Origin: Chromatium okenii
Lineage (GTDB): Bacteria; Pseudomonadota; Gammaproteobacteria; Chromatiales; Chromatiaceae
Direction: 5' to 3'
NCBI RefSeq assembly: GCF_016583745.1
Contig: NZ_NRRQ01000002.1
Location: 111,415 to 175,414 of the forward strand
Length of the DNA: 64,000 nt
The number at the start of each line of letters is the position of its first letter. Positions within the stretch are counted from its first letter, which is position 1. Below, in pieces: positions 48,853 to 57,070 of this stretch. The notes beneath the pieces are model-generated. The model was not told the DNA's origin and searched no databases. It saw only the letters and a list, made by a program, of their open reading frames with translations. Both the position numbers and the translations under genes were made by a program.

Positions 48853-50813
48853 ATTATTGGGACAGCGGGAATTTTAAGCAACACTCGGGTTTTTTGCTCA
48901 AGATCAGAGGTGTCCATTCCAATGTCAAAGCCCATCACATCCGCCATCAATTTGGCTGAATACGTTCCCAAACCAGTGCCGCCGCGTTTACCGTAAGTTT
49001 TATATTTTTGAAAGAAATCAGCGCGAATGGCAACCGGTACCGTTCCAGAGTTGCAAATAGACAGTAACAACGGATCACTTTCCACCAATTCAATCTGAAT
49101 AACGCTTGCGATGGGGGCGGCTTCAATTGCATTCAACAGCAAATTTGAAAGCATAGAAAAAACCAAGCGAGATTCAGCAGTAACGCTCACTTTTGTTTCC
49201 AACGTTGGAAGAATGCCGTTGACGCTCAGGTGGATGTTGACCTGTTTACGTTGTATGGAACTGTCGAAGGTATGAATTAAGCGTGTTAGCAAGGGCAAAA
49301 GATTAAATGCTTCTGGCTGATACTGATAACGCCCGGTCTCAATCTTAAATAAGTCGAGCGACAGATCAATCATATTCAGCATGTTGGTGCCTGATTCTTG
49401 AATTAACCCAATCAGTTCACGCTGGCTTGGCGTTAGGTTTTCATCAAGGTTTAATACCTGCGGTATGCCAATGATCGCGTTGAGTGGCGATTTAAGATCA
49501 TGTCGCATAATCTGCTCAACATCCTGTTTAATGCGTTCTAGTTTTTTACGTTCGTTAATATCTTCTTTTACGGCAACATAGTTGGCGATCAGACCATTGG
49601 CATCAATGATGGGTGAAATAGCGGCTGATTCCCAAAACAATTCCCCATTCTTGCGGCGATTGACAATATCACCGCGCCAAGTTTGACCGCTAATCAAGGT
49701 GTTCCACATCTGTCCATAAAAAGCGTTATCATGTTCACCAGATTTCAATAAACGCGGATTTTGACCAACGATCTCTTCTTTGGTGTAGCCTGTGACCATA
49801 GAAAAATATGGATTAACATATAAAACAGTTCCCGTTGCATCTGAAATCACAATGGATGCTGATGCCTGTTCCACCGCCTGCACTAAAGTACGCAATTGCG
49901 TGTCCTGTGCTTTTTTTGCGGTCATTTCAAAAGCGATGCCTTCAACAATATGAGTGCCAGTAGCAGGGTCTTGGATCAGATATTCATGCACCATAAAATG
50001 GCGCAATCCTCCATCTGTATGGTGATAAGCAATTTCAAAATCAGCGATCAGCTTGTCACCAGCTAATAATTGCTGCTCTTCTGTATGAATACGCGCTAAT
50101 GATTCCGCTGTCCACGCAGCGAGAGTGATCCAGTTTTCACCAAGTAGTTGTGCAGGCAGTATCTGCGTATCCAACAAATGAACACCATCACTGCAATATA
50201 ACAACTCTCCTTCTACAGAATGACTGAAAAAAATGATTTGATCTTTTAAGCGTGTGGTTAAACGCTCAAAGCGGGCTTGGCTATCGCGCAAGGCATTTTC
50301 AGCCCGCTCGCGGCGCATAATTTCATGTGCTAAATGTTCTGCATACGCGGCATGTTCATCGCGCTGTCGTGTCACTTTAATGACTTGTTCAATTTGAACG
50401 TTAAGTTGCTGGTGCGTGTGCTGCAACAATGCTGCTAATGCTAATTGCGCCCGCACTCGCGCTAATAAAAGTAACGGCTGCACGGGTTTAGTGACATAAT
50501 CCACTGCCCCTACCGCAAAACCACGCGCTTCATCGGTGTTCGCAGTGCGAGCAGTGAGAAAAATAATTGGAATCAGATGGCTTTTGGGATTGGCTTTTAG
50601 CCGTTCGCACACTTCATAACCATCCATTTCTGGCATCATAATATCTAACAAAATTAAATCTGGTGCAGGTGTCGCTAATGCCAGCGTGATTGCTTCTCTC
50701 CCGTTCGTTGCGGCACGAATCCGATAATAAGGTTTTAGAATGTTTGACAATACGCTAAGATTCTCAACGTGATCGTCAATAATTAAAATTGATTGGGTTT
50801 TTGTGTGGGGCAT
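48849..50813 (-). CDS. Hybrid signalling protein: receiver-PAS-PAS-histidine kinase
   Basis: A 654-residue cytoplasmic protein. The N-terminal receiver (about 8-125) has IIDDHVEN and phospho-acceptor Asp57 in [17 protein letters not shown] coiled linker follows, then two PAS domains (about 190-320 and 325-445, with [19 protein letters not shown] and [17 protein letters not shown]). The HisKA-like box is [20 protein letters not shown] and the C-terminus is a HATPase with [18 protein letters not shown]. The start at ATG 50813 ([12 protein letters not shown]) is preferred to a longer frame with an unrelated leader. It is the first gene of a two-gene operon with the giant sensor kinase. Confidence 0.92.
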   Translation of the reverse strand: MPHTKTQSILIIDDHVENLSVLSNILKPYYRIRAATNGREAITLALATPAPDLILLDIMMPEMDGYEVCERLKANPKSHLIPIIFLTARTANTDEARGFAVGAVDYVTKPVQPLLLLARVRAQLALAALLQHTHQQLNVQIEQVIKVTRQRDEHAAYAEHLAHEIMRRERAENALRDSQARFERLTTRLKDQIIFFSHSVEGELLYCSDGVHLLDTQILPAQLLGENWITLAAWTAESLARIHTEEQQLLAGDKLIADFEIAYHHTDGGLRHFMVHEYLIQDPATGTHIVEGIAFEMTAKKAQDTQLRTLVQAVEQASASIVISDATGTVLYVNPYFSMVTGYTKEEIVGQNPRLLKSGEHDNAFYGQMWNTLISGQTWRGDIVNRRKNGELFWESAAISPIIDANGLIANYVAVKEDINERKKLERIKQDVEQIMRHDLKSPLNAIIGIPQVLNLDENLTPSQRELIGLIQESGTNMLNMIDLSLDLFKIETGRYQYQPEAFNLLPLLTRLIHTFDSSIQRKQVNIHLSVNGILPTLETKVSVTAESRLVFSMLSNLLLNAIEAAPIASVIQIELVESDPLLLSICNSGTVPVAIRADFFQKYKTYGKRGGTGLGTYSAKLMADVMGFDIGMDTSDLEQKTRVLLKIPAVPII

Positions 50814-51004
50814 AGTGATCAAACCTCTGTTGCAGTAAGCGGGTGCGCTACGGCGCAATGTACCGAATAACGCAAAAAATACAAGGTTAATGCCGGTTAA
50901 GCAGAACGCTATCATTACGAGTGTGCATGATGTCGTTGAATTCAACTACTAACTAAATCAATCGCTTGCGTTTTCAACCGCGTTGTTTCTGAAAAGGTAA
51001 AATA

Positions 51005-52159
51005 ATGTCTTCTCGTTTTCCGCCATTGCGACAACTGTTACAGGAACTCATTGCTATTCAATCAGTCAGTAGTGTTAATCCGGCGCTGGATCAAAGTAAT
51101 CGTCCATTGATTGAACGGTTAATGACGTGGCTGGAGACGGCGGGCTGGCAGCTTGAAATGTTGCCTGTGCCCGATCATGCCAATAAATTCAATTTGTTAG
51201 CAACGCTCGGCAGCGGCAGCAACGGCTTGGTGTTGGCAGGTCACACCGATACGGTGCCATTTGATGCGGCGCGGTGGATGTATCCGCCGTTGGCGCTGAC
51301 GGAAGCGGATGGGCGCTATTACGGGCTGGGAATCGCTGATATGAAAGCATTTTTTGCTTTGGCGCTGGAGGCGGCTCGCGGGTTGACAGCGGCGCAGTTA
51401 CGCGCTCCATTGCTGATTTTAGCGACCGCTGATGAGGAATCGGCGATGCACGGGGCGCGTGCATTGGCGGCGGCGGGGCGGCAGTTTGGGCGTTATGCGT
51501 TGATTGGCGAGCCGACAAATCTGCGTCCGGTGCGGCTGCATAAGGGCGTGATGGCAGAAGCGGTGCGGTTGCTTGGGCGCAGCGGTCATGCCAGCGATCC
51601 GCGTTTGGGCAACAGTGCGCTGGATGGAATGCAGGCGGTGCTGACGGCGTTGTTGGCGTGGCGCGAAGAATTGCAGCAAAAACATCATCATCCGGCATTT
51701 GCGGTGCCGTATCCGACGCTCAATTGTGGCTACATTCACGGCGGCGATAATCCGAACCGCATTTGTGGCGAGTGCGTGCTGCATGTCGATTTGCGGGTTT
51801 TGCCCGGGCTTGATCCCGTTGTTTTACGGTCAGAAATGGCGCAGCGGGTGGCGGCAGTTGCTGAGAAGCGCGGTTTGCAGTGGTCGGTAACGCCGTTATT
51901 TGAGGCGATCCCGCCGGCGGAAACGGCAGCGGATTCGGCGTTGGTGCAGGCGTGTGAACGCTTGACGGGACATGCGGCGGAGGCGGTGAATTTTGGCACC
52001 GAAGCGCCATTTTTTAATCAATTGGGCATGGACACGGTAATTCTTGGCCCCGGTGATATTGCACAAGCGCATCAGCCTGATGAATATCTGGCGTTGGAAC
52101 GCATTCCACCGATGTTGGATATTTTAGGCGGGTTAATTCGCCAATTTTGTCTTAAATAA
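51005..52159 (+). CDS. argE: Acetylornithine deacetylase ArgE
   Basis: A 384-residue M20-family metallohydrolase that removes the acetyl group from N-acetylornithine in arginine synthesis. Metal and catalytic motifs are LAGHTDTVPFD, YGLGIADMKAFFALALEA, ATADEESAMHGARAL (catalytic Glu), IGEPTNLRPVRLHKG and the dimerisation segment GRSGHASDP. The C-terminal His is in GPGDIAQAHQPDEYL. An AAAGG box precedes ATG 51005. Confidence 0.95.
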   Translation: MSSRFPPLRQLLQELIAIQSVSSVNPALDQSNRPLIERLMTWLETAGWQLEMLPVPDHANKFNLLATLGSGSNGLVLAGHTDTVPFDAARWMYPPLALTEADGRYYGLGIADMKAFFALALEAARGLTAAQLRAPLLILATADEESAMHGARALAAAGRQFGRYALIGEPTNLRPVRLHKGVMAEAVRLLGRSGHASDPRLGNSALDGMQAVLTALLAWREELQQKHHHPAFAVPYPTLNCGYIHGGDNPNRICGECVLHVDLRVLPGLDPVVLRSEMAQRVAAVAEKRGLQWSVTPLFEAIPPAETAADSALVQACERLTGHAAEAVNFGTEAPFFNQLGMDTVILGPGDIAQAHQPDEYLALERIPPMLDILGGLIRQFCLK

Positions 52160-52196
52160 AAACCCCAATTGGCAGCGCGTCAGAATTAAACGACTG

Positions 52197-52311
52197 TAGG
52201 AGTTACGCAGTTGGATGCTAAGTGCCTGATTTTATTGAAACTTGGTTTGTGCAGTGTATGATCGCGTTTTCATAAAAATCAATGACTTAACTTTCAACTG
52301 CGTAACTCCTA
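52197..52311. mobile_element. 115-bp MITE with 17-bp perfect terminal inverted repeats
   Basis: TAGGAGTTACGCAGTTG at 52197-52213 and its exact reverse complement at 52295-52311 bound a 115-bp AT-rich element without coding capacity. GACTG occurs directly on both sides (52192-52196 and 52312-52316), a 5-bp target duplication. The same 17-bp end occurs at 63809 in front of a transposase gene, so this is very likely a non-autonomous relative of that IS. Confidence 0.92.
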
Positions 52312-52425
52312 GACTGTTAGAAAAATGACGTGTTTTACAAAATCAGCTTGCGGCGTGTATTCGCCGCCGCTGACCGTGTTCATGGCGAGCGACGGCGCGA
52401 ACGCAATACCATTGCCGCGCCAGCA

Positions 52426-53460
52426 TTAAACGGTTAAGTTTTTGATATACCAATCCATTGCTTCAATCAAACCCGCACTGATGCGATGGCTGGGAACATA
52501 ACCAAGCAACGTCTGCGCTTTAGAAATATCCGCTAATGAATGTCGCACATCTCCCGCCCGAAAATCCTGATAATTCGCTTTATACTCCAGCAAATGTGGA
52601 AAGCGCGGCGCTAATGCTGTCCGAATTGCGGTAAATAATTCGTTGAGCGTTGTGCGCTCGCCCACTGCGACGTTATAAATCTGATTTAACGCTTCCGCTT
52701 GCGTCACCGTCGCTGCTAATACATTGGCTTGCACGGTATTGGCGATGTAACAGAAATCGCGGCTGGTTTCGCCATCGCCGTTAATCCACAGCGGCTCGTT
52801 GTGAATCATCGCCGCCGTCCACTTCGGAATCACCGCAGCATACGCGCCATTGGGGTCTTGTCGCGCTCCAAAGATATTAAAATAGCGCAGCCCGATCGTT
52901 TGAAAACCATACGCCCGCGCAAATACGTCGGCATATTGTTCATTCACCAATTTGGTGACGGCATACGGTGATAACGGTTTACCAATTTCATCTTCCACTT
53001 TAGGTAAACCGGGATGATCGCCATAAGTCGAACTGGAGGCGGCATAAACAAACCGCTGCACCCGCGCATCGCGGGCGGATACCAGCATATTCAGGAAACC
53101 GTCGATATTGGCGGCGTTGGTGCCGATGGGGTCTTCTAGCGAGCGCGGCACCGAACCGAGCGCGGCGTGATGGAGCACATAATCCACACCGAGGCAGGCG
53201 TTGCGGCAATCGTCGAGGCAGCAGATGTCGCCGACGATCAAGCGAAAGCGCATCCACTGCGCTGGCGTCACCGCTTGCTGCACTTGATCGAGATTGCGGC
53301 GATAGCCGGTGGCAAAGTTGTCCAGCCCGACGACGCTTTGATCGAGCTTTAATAGCGTTTCCAGCAGGTTAGAACCAATAAAACCGGCCACTCCGGTCAC
53401 TAGCCAAGTGCGCGGGGTGGCAACCAATTCGGCACAACGTTGGGAGTACATATTCATCAT
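52426..53460 (-). CDS. UDP-N-acetylglucosamine 4-epimerase-type SDR (WbpP/TviC-like)
   Basis: A 344-residue extended short-chain dehydrogenase. [20 protein letters not shown] is the NAD-binding start, [16 protein letters not shown] and [12 protein letters not shown] carry the catalytic Ser and YxxxK, and [19 protein letters not shown] and [19 protein letters not shown] are typical of WbpP/TviC. These enzymes epimerise UDP-GlcNAc/GalNAc or the uronic acids for surface polysaccharides. It stands alone between the MITE and rlmKL. The start at ATG 53460 follows the family N-terminus. Confidence 0.92.
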   Translation of the reverse strand: MMNMYSQRCAELVATPRTWLVTGVAGFIGSNLLETLLKLDQSVVGLDNFATGYRRNLDQVQQAVTPAQWMRFRLIVGDICCLDDCRNACLGVDYVLHHAALGSVPRSLEDPIGTNAANIDGFLNMLVSARDARVQRFVYAASSSTYGDHPGLPKVEDEIGKPLSPYAVTKLVNEQYADVFARAYGFQTIGLRYFNIFGARQDPNGAYAAVIPKWTAAMIHNEPLWINGDGETSRDFCYIANTVQANVLAATVTQAEALNQIYNVAVGERTTLNELFTAIRTALAPRFPHLLEYKANYQDFRAGDVRHSLADISKAQTLLGYVPSHRISAGLIEAMDWYIKNLTV

Positions 53461-53661
53461 CAATTGAATTCCAGTCATTCCTGTTTTAGCACTATCGCAT
53501 CATGCATCAATACAGCTCTATTGCGCACCGAGCCATTATTTCAAATGGTCACCGCTGCAATCATCACGGCTGACTTTCTTTTTCCCACTCCGGCGCAGTT
53601 GCAACCGCACCGCATCGCGCTGCTGTCTGCAACTGCGCCCATTGATAGTTGATTATCCATC

Positions 53662-55827
53662 ATGTCATCGCAGCTCTTTTTCGCCTCCGCCCCCAAACAT
53701 TTAGGCAGTTTGCTTGCTGAGGAATTCATCCGCCTCGGAATGCGCGACGCCGTCGAAACTCGCGGCGGAGCGCGGTTTTCCGGCAGTTTAGAAGACGGTT
53801 ATCGCGCCTGTCTGTGGTCGCGCATCGCCAATCGCATTTTATTACCACTCGGACATTTTCCGGTTGCCAGCCCCGAGGCGCTCTACGACGCCGCCGCCAG
53901 CATCGACTGGCATGAGCATTTAACGCCCGATCACACCTTTGCCATTCAGTTCGACGGCGCACTTGAGGGCATCAATCATCCCCATTTCGCCGTGCTGCGG
54001 GTGAAAGACGCCATCGCCGATCATTTCACCGCCCGCTGCGGACAACGTCCCAACGTCGATGCTGAACAGCCTGATTTGCAAATTCACGTCTACGCCCATC
54101 AAGGCACAGTCAGCATCAGCGTCGATTTATCAGGCACTTCGCTGCATCTGCGCGGCTACCGCGACACCGGCACTGCCGCGCCGCTAAAAGAAAATCTCGC
54201 CGCCGCGCTGCTGCTCCGTGCCGGGTGGCTGGAGATTGCGGCGGACGGCGGGGCGCTGCTTGATCCGATGTGCGGCTCCGGCACCTTGGTGATTGAAGGG
54301 GCGCTGATCGCAGCAGACATCGCGCCCGGTTTGCTGCGCGAACGCTTCGGTTTTCATGGCTGGCTGCAACACGATCAAACGCTGTGGCAGCGGCTGCTGG
54401 CAGAAGCGCACATCCGCCGCGCTGCCGGTCTGCAACGGCTCGGTGCCCTGCGCGGCTACGATCAAAATCCCAACGCGATTCGCGCTGCGCTGCACCATTT
54501 GGAACGCGCCGGGCTGACGGGATACGCGCATTTTGAACGGCGCGAGCTGGCGGACTGTTATCCGGGGCGCGTGGAAGATGAAGGGCTGGTGCTGGTCAAT
54601 CCGCCGTATGGCGAGCGCCTCGGCGAGGTTGACGAGTTGCCCGCGTTGTATGCCCGCCTCGGCGCAGTGTTGAAAGAACGCTTTGTCGGTTGGCGAGCGG
54701 CGCTGTTTACCGGCAGCCCGGAGTTGGGCAAAACGATGGGACTGCGGGCGCTCAAAATGCACACGCTGTTTAACGGCGCTATCGAATGTCGCCTGCTCCA
54801 TTTCAAGGTTGAACCGCACTATTTCGTCAGTCATCAGCCGCGTCCGTTGCCAGCAGAAGCGCGGAGTGCTGGCGCGGAAATGTTGAGCAATCGCCTGCTC
54901 AAAAACCGCAAAGCACTGCGCAAATGGCAGCGCGAGGCGCAGATTGAGTGCGTGCGGATTTATGACGCCGATCTGCCGGAATACGCGCTGGCGGTGGACG
55001 TGTACGGCAACGGCACTGCGCAATGGGTGCAGGTGCAGGAATACGCCGCGCCTGCGACGGTTGATCCCAAAAAAGCGCGGCAGCGGCTGCGCGAAGCGTT
55101 GGGCTTGATTCCCGAAGTGCTCGATGTGCCGGCAGCGCAGGTCTATTTCAAAGTGCGCCAGCAGCAAAAGGGCGCGAGCCAATATGAACGGCTGGCTGAT
55201 ACGCGCCATTTTCACGAAGTTGTCGAAGCGGGGCACCGCTTTCTGGTCAATTTTGAAGATTATCTCGACACCGGGCTGTTTTTAGATCACCGCGACGTGC
55301 GCGGGCTGCTGGGACGCTTGGCGGCTGGCAAACGTTTTCTCAATCTTTTTGCCTACACCGGCACCGCGACTGTTTATGCCGCTGCGGCTGGCGCAATTGC
55401 CAGCACGACGGTTGATTTATCCAATACGTATTTAGATTGGGCGCAAAACAATTTTCTCTTAAATGGCATTGATTTGAATCAACACGAATTGGTGCAAGCC
55501 GATTGTTTACGCTGGATTGATCACGCCGTTGGCCGCCGGTTTTATGACGTGATTTTTTTAGACCCGCCGAGTTTTTCAACCTCCAAACGAATGCTGCGGA
55601 CGCTTGATATTCAACGCGATCATGTGTTGTTGATTCAAGCGGTGCTGCGGTTATTGGCACCGGAAGGCGTGTTGATTTTTTCTAACAATTTGCGGCGTTT
55701 CAAGATGGATGTCGAAGCGTTAGAAGGTTGCGTGGTTGAAGACCTCAGTGCGGCGACATTGCCGCGTGATTTTGCGCGGAATCCGCGGATTCATAATTGT
55801 TGGAAAATTTACCAACGCACTGCGTAA
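53662..55827 (+). CDS. rlmL: Bifunctional 23S rRNA methyltransferase RlmKL
   Basis: A 721-residue fusion with an N-terminal THUMP domain, a first methyltransferase (RlmL, m2G2445) with DPMCGSGTLVIEGA and VLVNPPYGERLGE, and a second, RlmI-like methyltransferase (RlmK, m7G2069) with FLNLFAYTGTATVYAAAAGA and DVIFLDPPSFSTS. The length is normal for the gammaproteobacterial fusion. Confidence 0.96.
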   Translation: MSSQLFFASAPKHLGSLLAEEFIRLGMRDAVETRGGARFSGSLEDGYRACLWSRIANRILLPLGHFPVASPEALYDAAASIDWHEHLTPDHTFAIQFDGALEGINHPHFAVLRVKDAIADHFTARCGQRPNVDAEQPDLQIHVYAHQGTVSISVDLSGTSLHLRGYRDTGTAAPLKENLAAALLLRAGWLEIAADGGALLDPMCGSGTLVIEGALIAADIAPGLLRERFGFHGWLQHDQTLWQRLLAEAHIRRAAGLQRLGALRGYDQNPNAIRAALHHLERAGLTGYAHFERRELADCYPGRVEDEGLVLVNPPYGERLGEVDELPALYARLGAVLKERFVGWRAALFTGSPELGKTMGLRALKMHTLFNGAIECRLLHFKVEPHYFVSHQPRPLPAEARSAGAEMLSNRLLKNRKALRKWQREAQIECVRIYDADLPEYALAVDVYGNGTAQWVQVQEYAAPATVDPKKARQRLREALGLIPEVLDVPAAQVYFKVRQQQKGASQYERLADTRHFHEVVEAGHRFLVNFEDYLDTGLFLDHRDVRGLLGRLAAGKRFLNLFAYTGTATVYAAAAGAIASTTVDLSNTYLDWAQNNFLLNGIDLNQHELVQADCLRWIDHAVGRRFYDVIFLDPPSFSTSKRMLRTLDIQRDHVLLIQAVLRLLAPEGVLIFSNNLRRFKMDVEALEGCVVEDLSAATLPRDFARNPRIHNCWKIYQRTA

Positions 55828-55860
55828 CCCGTGCTTTTGTAATAGCGGCTTGAATGTCGA

Positions 55861-55916
55861 TTAAAAACCGCTGGCTGCGTGTCATCAATGCTGGCGCAGC
55901 ACTGTTGCTCGCCAGT
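55861..55916 (+). repeat. Direct repeat A, copy 1
   Basis: This 56-bp segment (core CCGCTGG..GTGTCATCAATGCTGG..CAG) recurs in diverged form at 56932-56986. Each copy lies shortly upstream of a DUF1566 gene, at about the same position in two adjacent modules. Copy 1 can be read as a 22-codon frame from ATG 55854 (ending LLLASF), which may be a relic of a lost gene. The pair marks the boundary of a tandem duplication. Confidence 0.7.
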
Positions 55917-56007
55917 TTTTAATGGATGAAAAAGTGTTTTGTTACGCAAAAAAGATGAATTATAGTTCATCATGGTTTAATGATTTACAGAAATGGAGAC
56001 TAAAAAC

Positions 56008-56631
56008 ATGCAAGATGAAGATATTGTGCGATTTCTCGAATTGTCAATTGATGCGCGTACTGATGAGTATTTGCGGCGGTTATCAACGCATACAGCGCAC
56101 GTTGATAAGTGTTTGCAGGAACTTAATGAACGTTTTGAGCGATTTGAAAAGGAGTTGCGGCAACAGACGATACAAATTAAACGAATTGATAAGATGCTTT
56201 TTTACAACCAGCCGCTTATCGGTGATCGTTATCGTGATTTAGGCGATGGCACAGTGCTGGATACGCAGACCAATTTGCAATGGATGCGCTGTGCTCTGGG
56301 GCAGACATGGAACGGTCAAACTTGTGTTGGAGAGGCTAAACAATTTAGTTGGGATAATGCTATTAAAGTTGCGAAAGATACGCGCCATGCCGGATATACA
56401 GATTGGCGTTTACCGACGATTGATGAATTAAAAACGCTGATCGTTACAGGTCAAAATCCAACGATTAACCAGCAGGCTTTTCCGAATACGCTGAGTGCAT
56501 GGTTTTGGTCAGCTTCTCCGAATGCCAGCAACTCGAGCAGCGCGTGGTACGTGAATTTCAGCAGTGGCTTCGCCGGCAACTACAATCGGAACGTCAGCAA
56601 CCACGTCCGCCTCGTGCGTGACAGACAGTGA
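56008..56631 (+). CDS. DUF1566 (Lcl C-terminal) protein, DGR target 1
   Basis: A 207-residue protein. Residues 1-75 form a charged helix or coiled coil (HTAHVDKCLQELNERFERFE). The rest is a DUF1566 domain (YRDLGDGTVLDTQTNLQWM, the C-G-TC cysteines, AGYTDWRLPTIDELKTLI) of C-type-lectin-like fold. The last 43 codons, from WFWS to the stop, are a predicted DGR variable repeat. ATG 56008 is preferred to ATG 55993 because GGAG lies 9 bases upstream of it. No signal peptide is evident, so a cytoplasmic location is likely. The ligand is unknown. Confidence 0.85.
   Translation: MQDEDIVRFLELSIDARTDEYLRRLSTHTAHVDKCLQELNERFERFEKELRQQTIQIKRIDKMLFYNQPLIGDRYRDLGDGTVLDTQTNLQWMRCALGQTWNGQTCVGEAKQFSWDNAIKVAKDTRHAGYTDWRLPTIDELKTLIVTGQNPTINQQAFPNTLSAWFWSASPNASNSSSAWYVNFSSGFAGNYNRNVSNHVRLVRDRQ
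56500..56628 (+). other. DGR variable repeat VR1
   Basis: The terminal 43 codons of target 1. Codons for W-F-W-S-x-S-P-x-A, A-W-x-V-x-F, G-x-A-G and H-V-R-L-V-R are fixed across VR1-VR3. The x positions here read gct, aat, tac, aat, agc, agt and aac, most of which can be derived from AAC or AAT by changes at adenines. The conserved 3' end from CACGTCCGCCTCGTGCG is a candidate initiation-of-mutagenic-homing (IMH) site. No template repeat was found in the window. Confidence 0.75.
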
Positions 56632-56644
56632 CTTTAGATGGTGC

Positions 56645-56679
56645 AATGATTGCAATTCAATTGATGTGATTAAATAATT
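56645..56679 (+). repeat. 35-bp direct repeat B, copy 1
   Basis: These 35 bases (starting AATGATTGCAATTCAATTGA) are repeated without mismatch at 58616-58650. Each copy follows the stop codon of a DGR target gene by about 15-20 bp and precedes a zinc-ribbon start (intact after copy 1, decayed after copy 2). Confidence 0.9.
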
Positions 56680-56694
56680 CTGAGGGCGCTAAAA

Positions 56695-56925
56695 ATGGCT
56701 GAGTATTGGTGGATTTGTCAACGCTGTAATACCCGCATTCAAAAATCAACAACTCCGAATAATGCGAGTTGTCCCGCTGGTGGTGGTCATCGCTGGTTTC
56801 GCGCCGCTGAAGTTGGTAATCATGCTTTTCAATGTTCCAAATGTCAGCAATTGCTACAGGCTAAAATGATGCCTTCAACTGGTGGTTGTGCGAGTGGTGG
56901 CGGTCATGCGTGGCAGCGACTTTAA
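56695..56925 (+). CDS. Small double zinc-ribbon protein
   Basis: A 76-residue protein made of two related halves: W.C..C...I-----P----CPAGGGHRW and F.C..C..L-----P----CASGGGHAW. Each half has a CxxC pair, a third Cys and a GGGH motif that could complete a zinc site. A GAGGG ribosome box precedes the ATG. It sits between DGR target 1 and target 2, in the same direction, and is probably co-transcribed with target 1. I do not recognise a named family. A role as a partner or adaptor is only a guess. Confidence 0.75.
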   Translation: MAEYWWICQRCNTRIQKSTTPNNASCPAGGGHRWFRAAEVGNHAFQCSKCQQLLQAKMMPSTGGCASGGGHAWQRL

Positions 56926-56931
56926 TCCGTA

Positions 56932-56986
56932 TTAAAACCGCTGGTTTGGTGTCATCAATGCTGGTGCAGTGATTCTGTTTGCCAGT
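56932..56986 (+). repeat. Direct repeat A, copy 2
   Basis: The second, diverged copy of the 56-bp segment at 55861, one base shorter, with scattered substitutions. It lies 85 bp upstream of the target 2 start codon and about 10 bp after the zinc-ribbon stop. Confidence 0.7.
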
Positions 56987-57027
56987 GGTGAATTCACAAA
57001 AAAAGGTGTGCTCAGTTGCCGCAAAAA

Positions 57028-57070
57028 GGTCTAAACTTTGCGCACCTTTCCGCTTTTGCAGGTTTTCCTC
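57028..57070 (+). promoter_or_regulatory. Conserved 43-nt leader of target 2
   Basis: The 43 bases directly before ATG 57071 (starting GGTCTAAACTTTGCGCACC) are repeated before the paralogous gene at 61902-61944 with three mismatches. There is no good Shine-Dalgarno sequence, so conservation suggests a shared promoter or leader. A TTG at 57038 would instead make it an 11-residue N-terminal extension; two of the three mismatches would change residues. Confidence 0.6.

Noticed and set aside
52325..52429. 34-codon frame after the MITE (starting MTCFTKSACG)
   Set aside because: Short, no ribosome site, ends inside the convergent epimerase terminator zone; may be a gene relic but not supportable.
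54184..55236. 350-codon antisense frame inside rlmKL
   Set aside because: Shadow frame of a strongly supported gene; low-complexity basic composition and no ribosome site.
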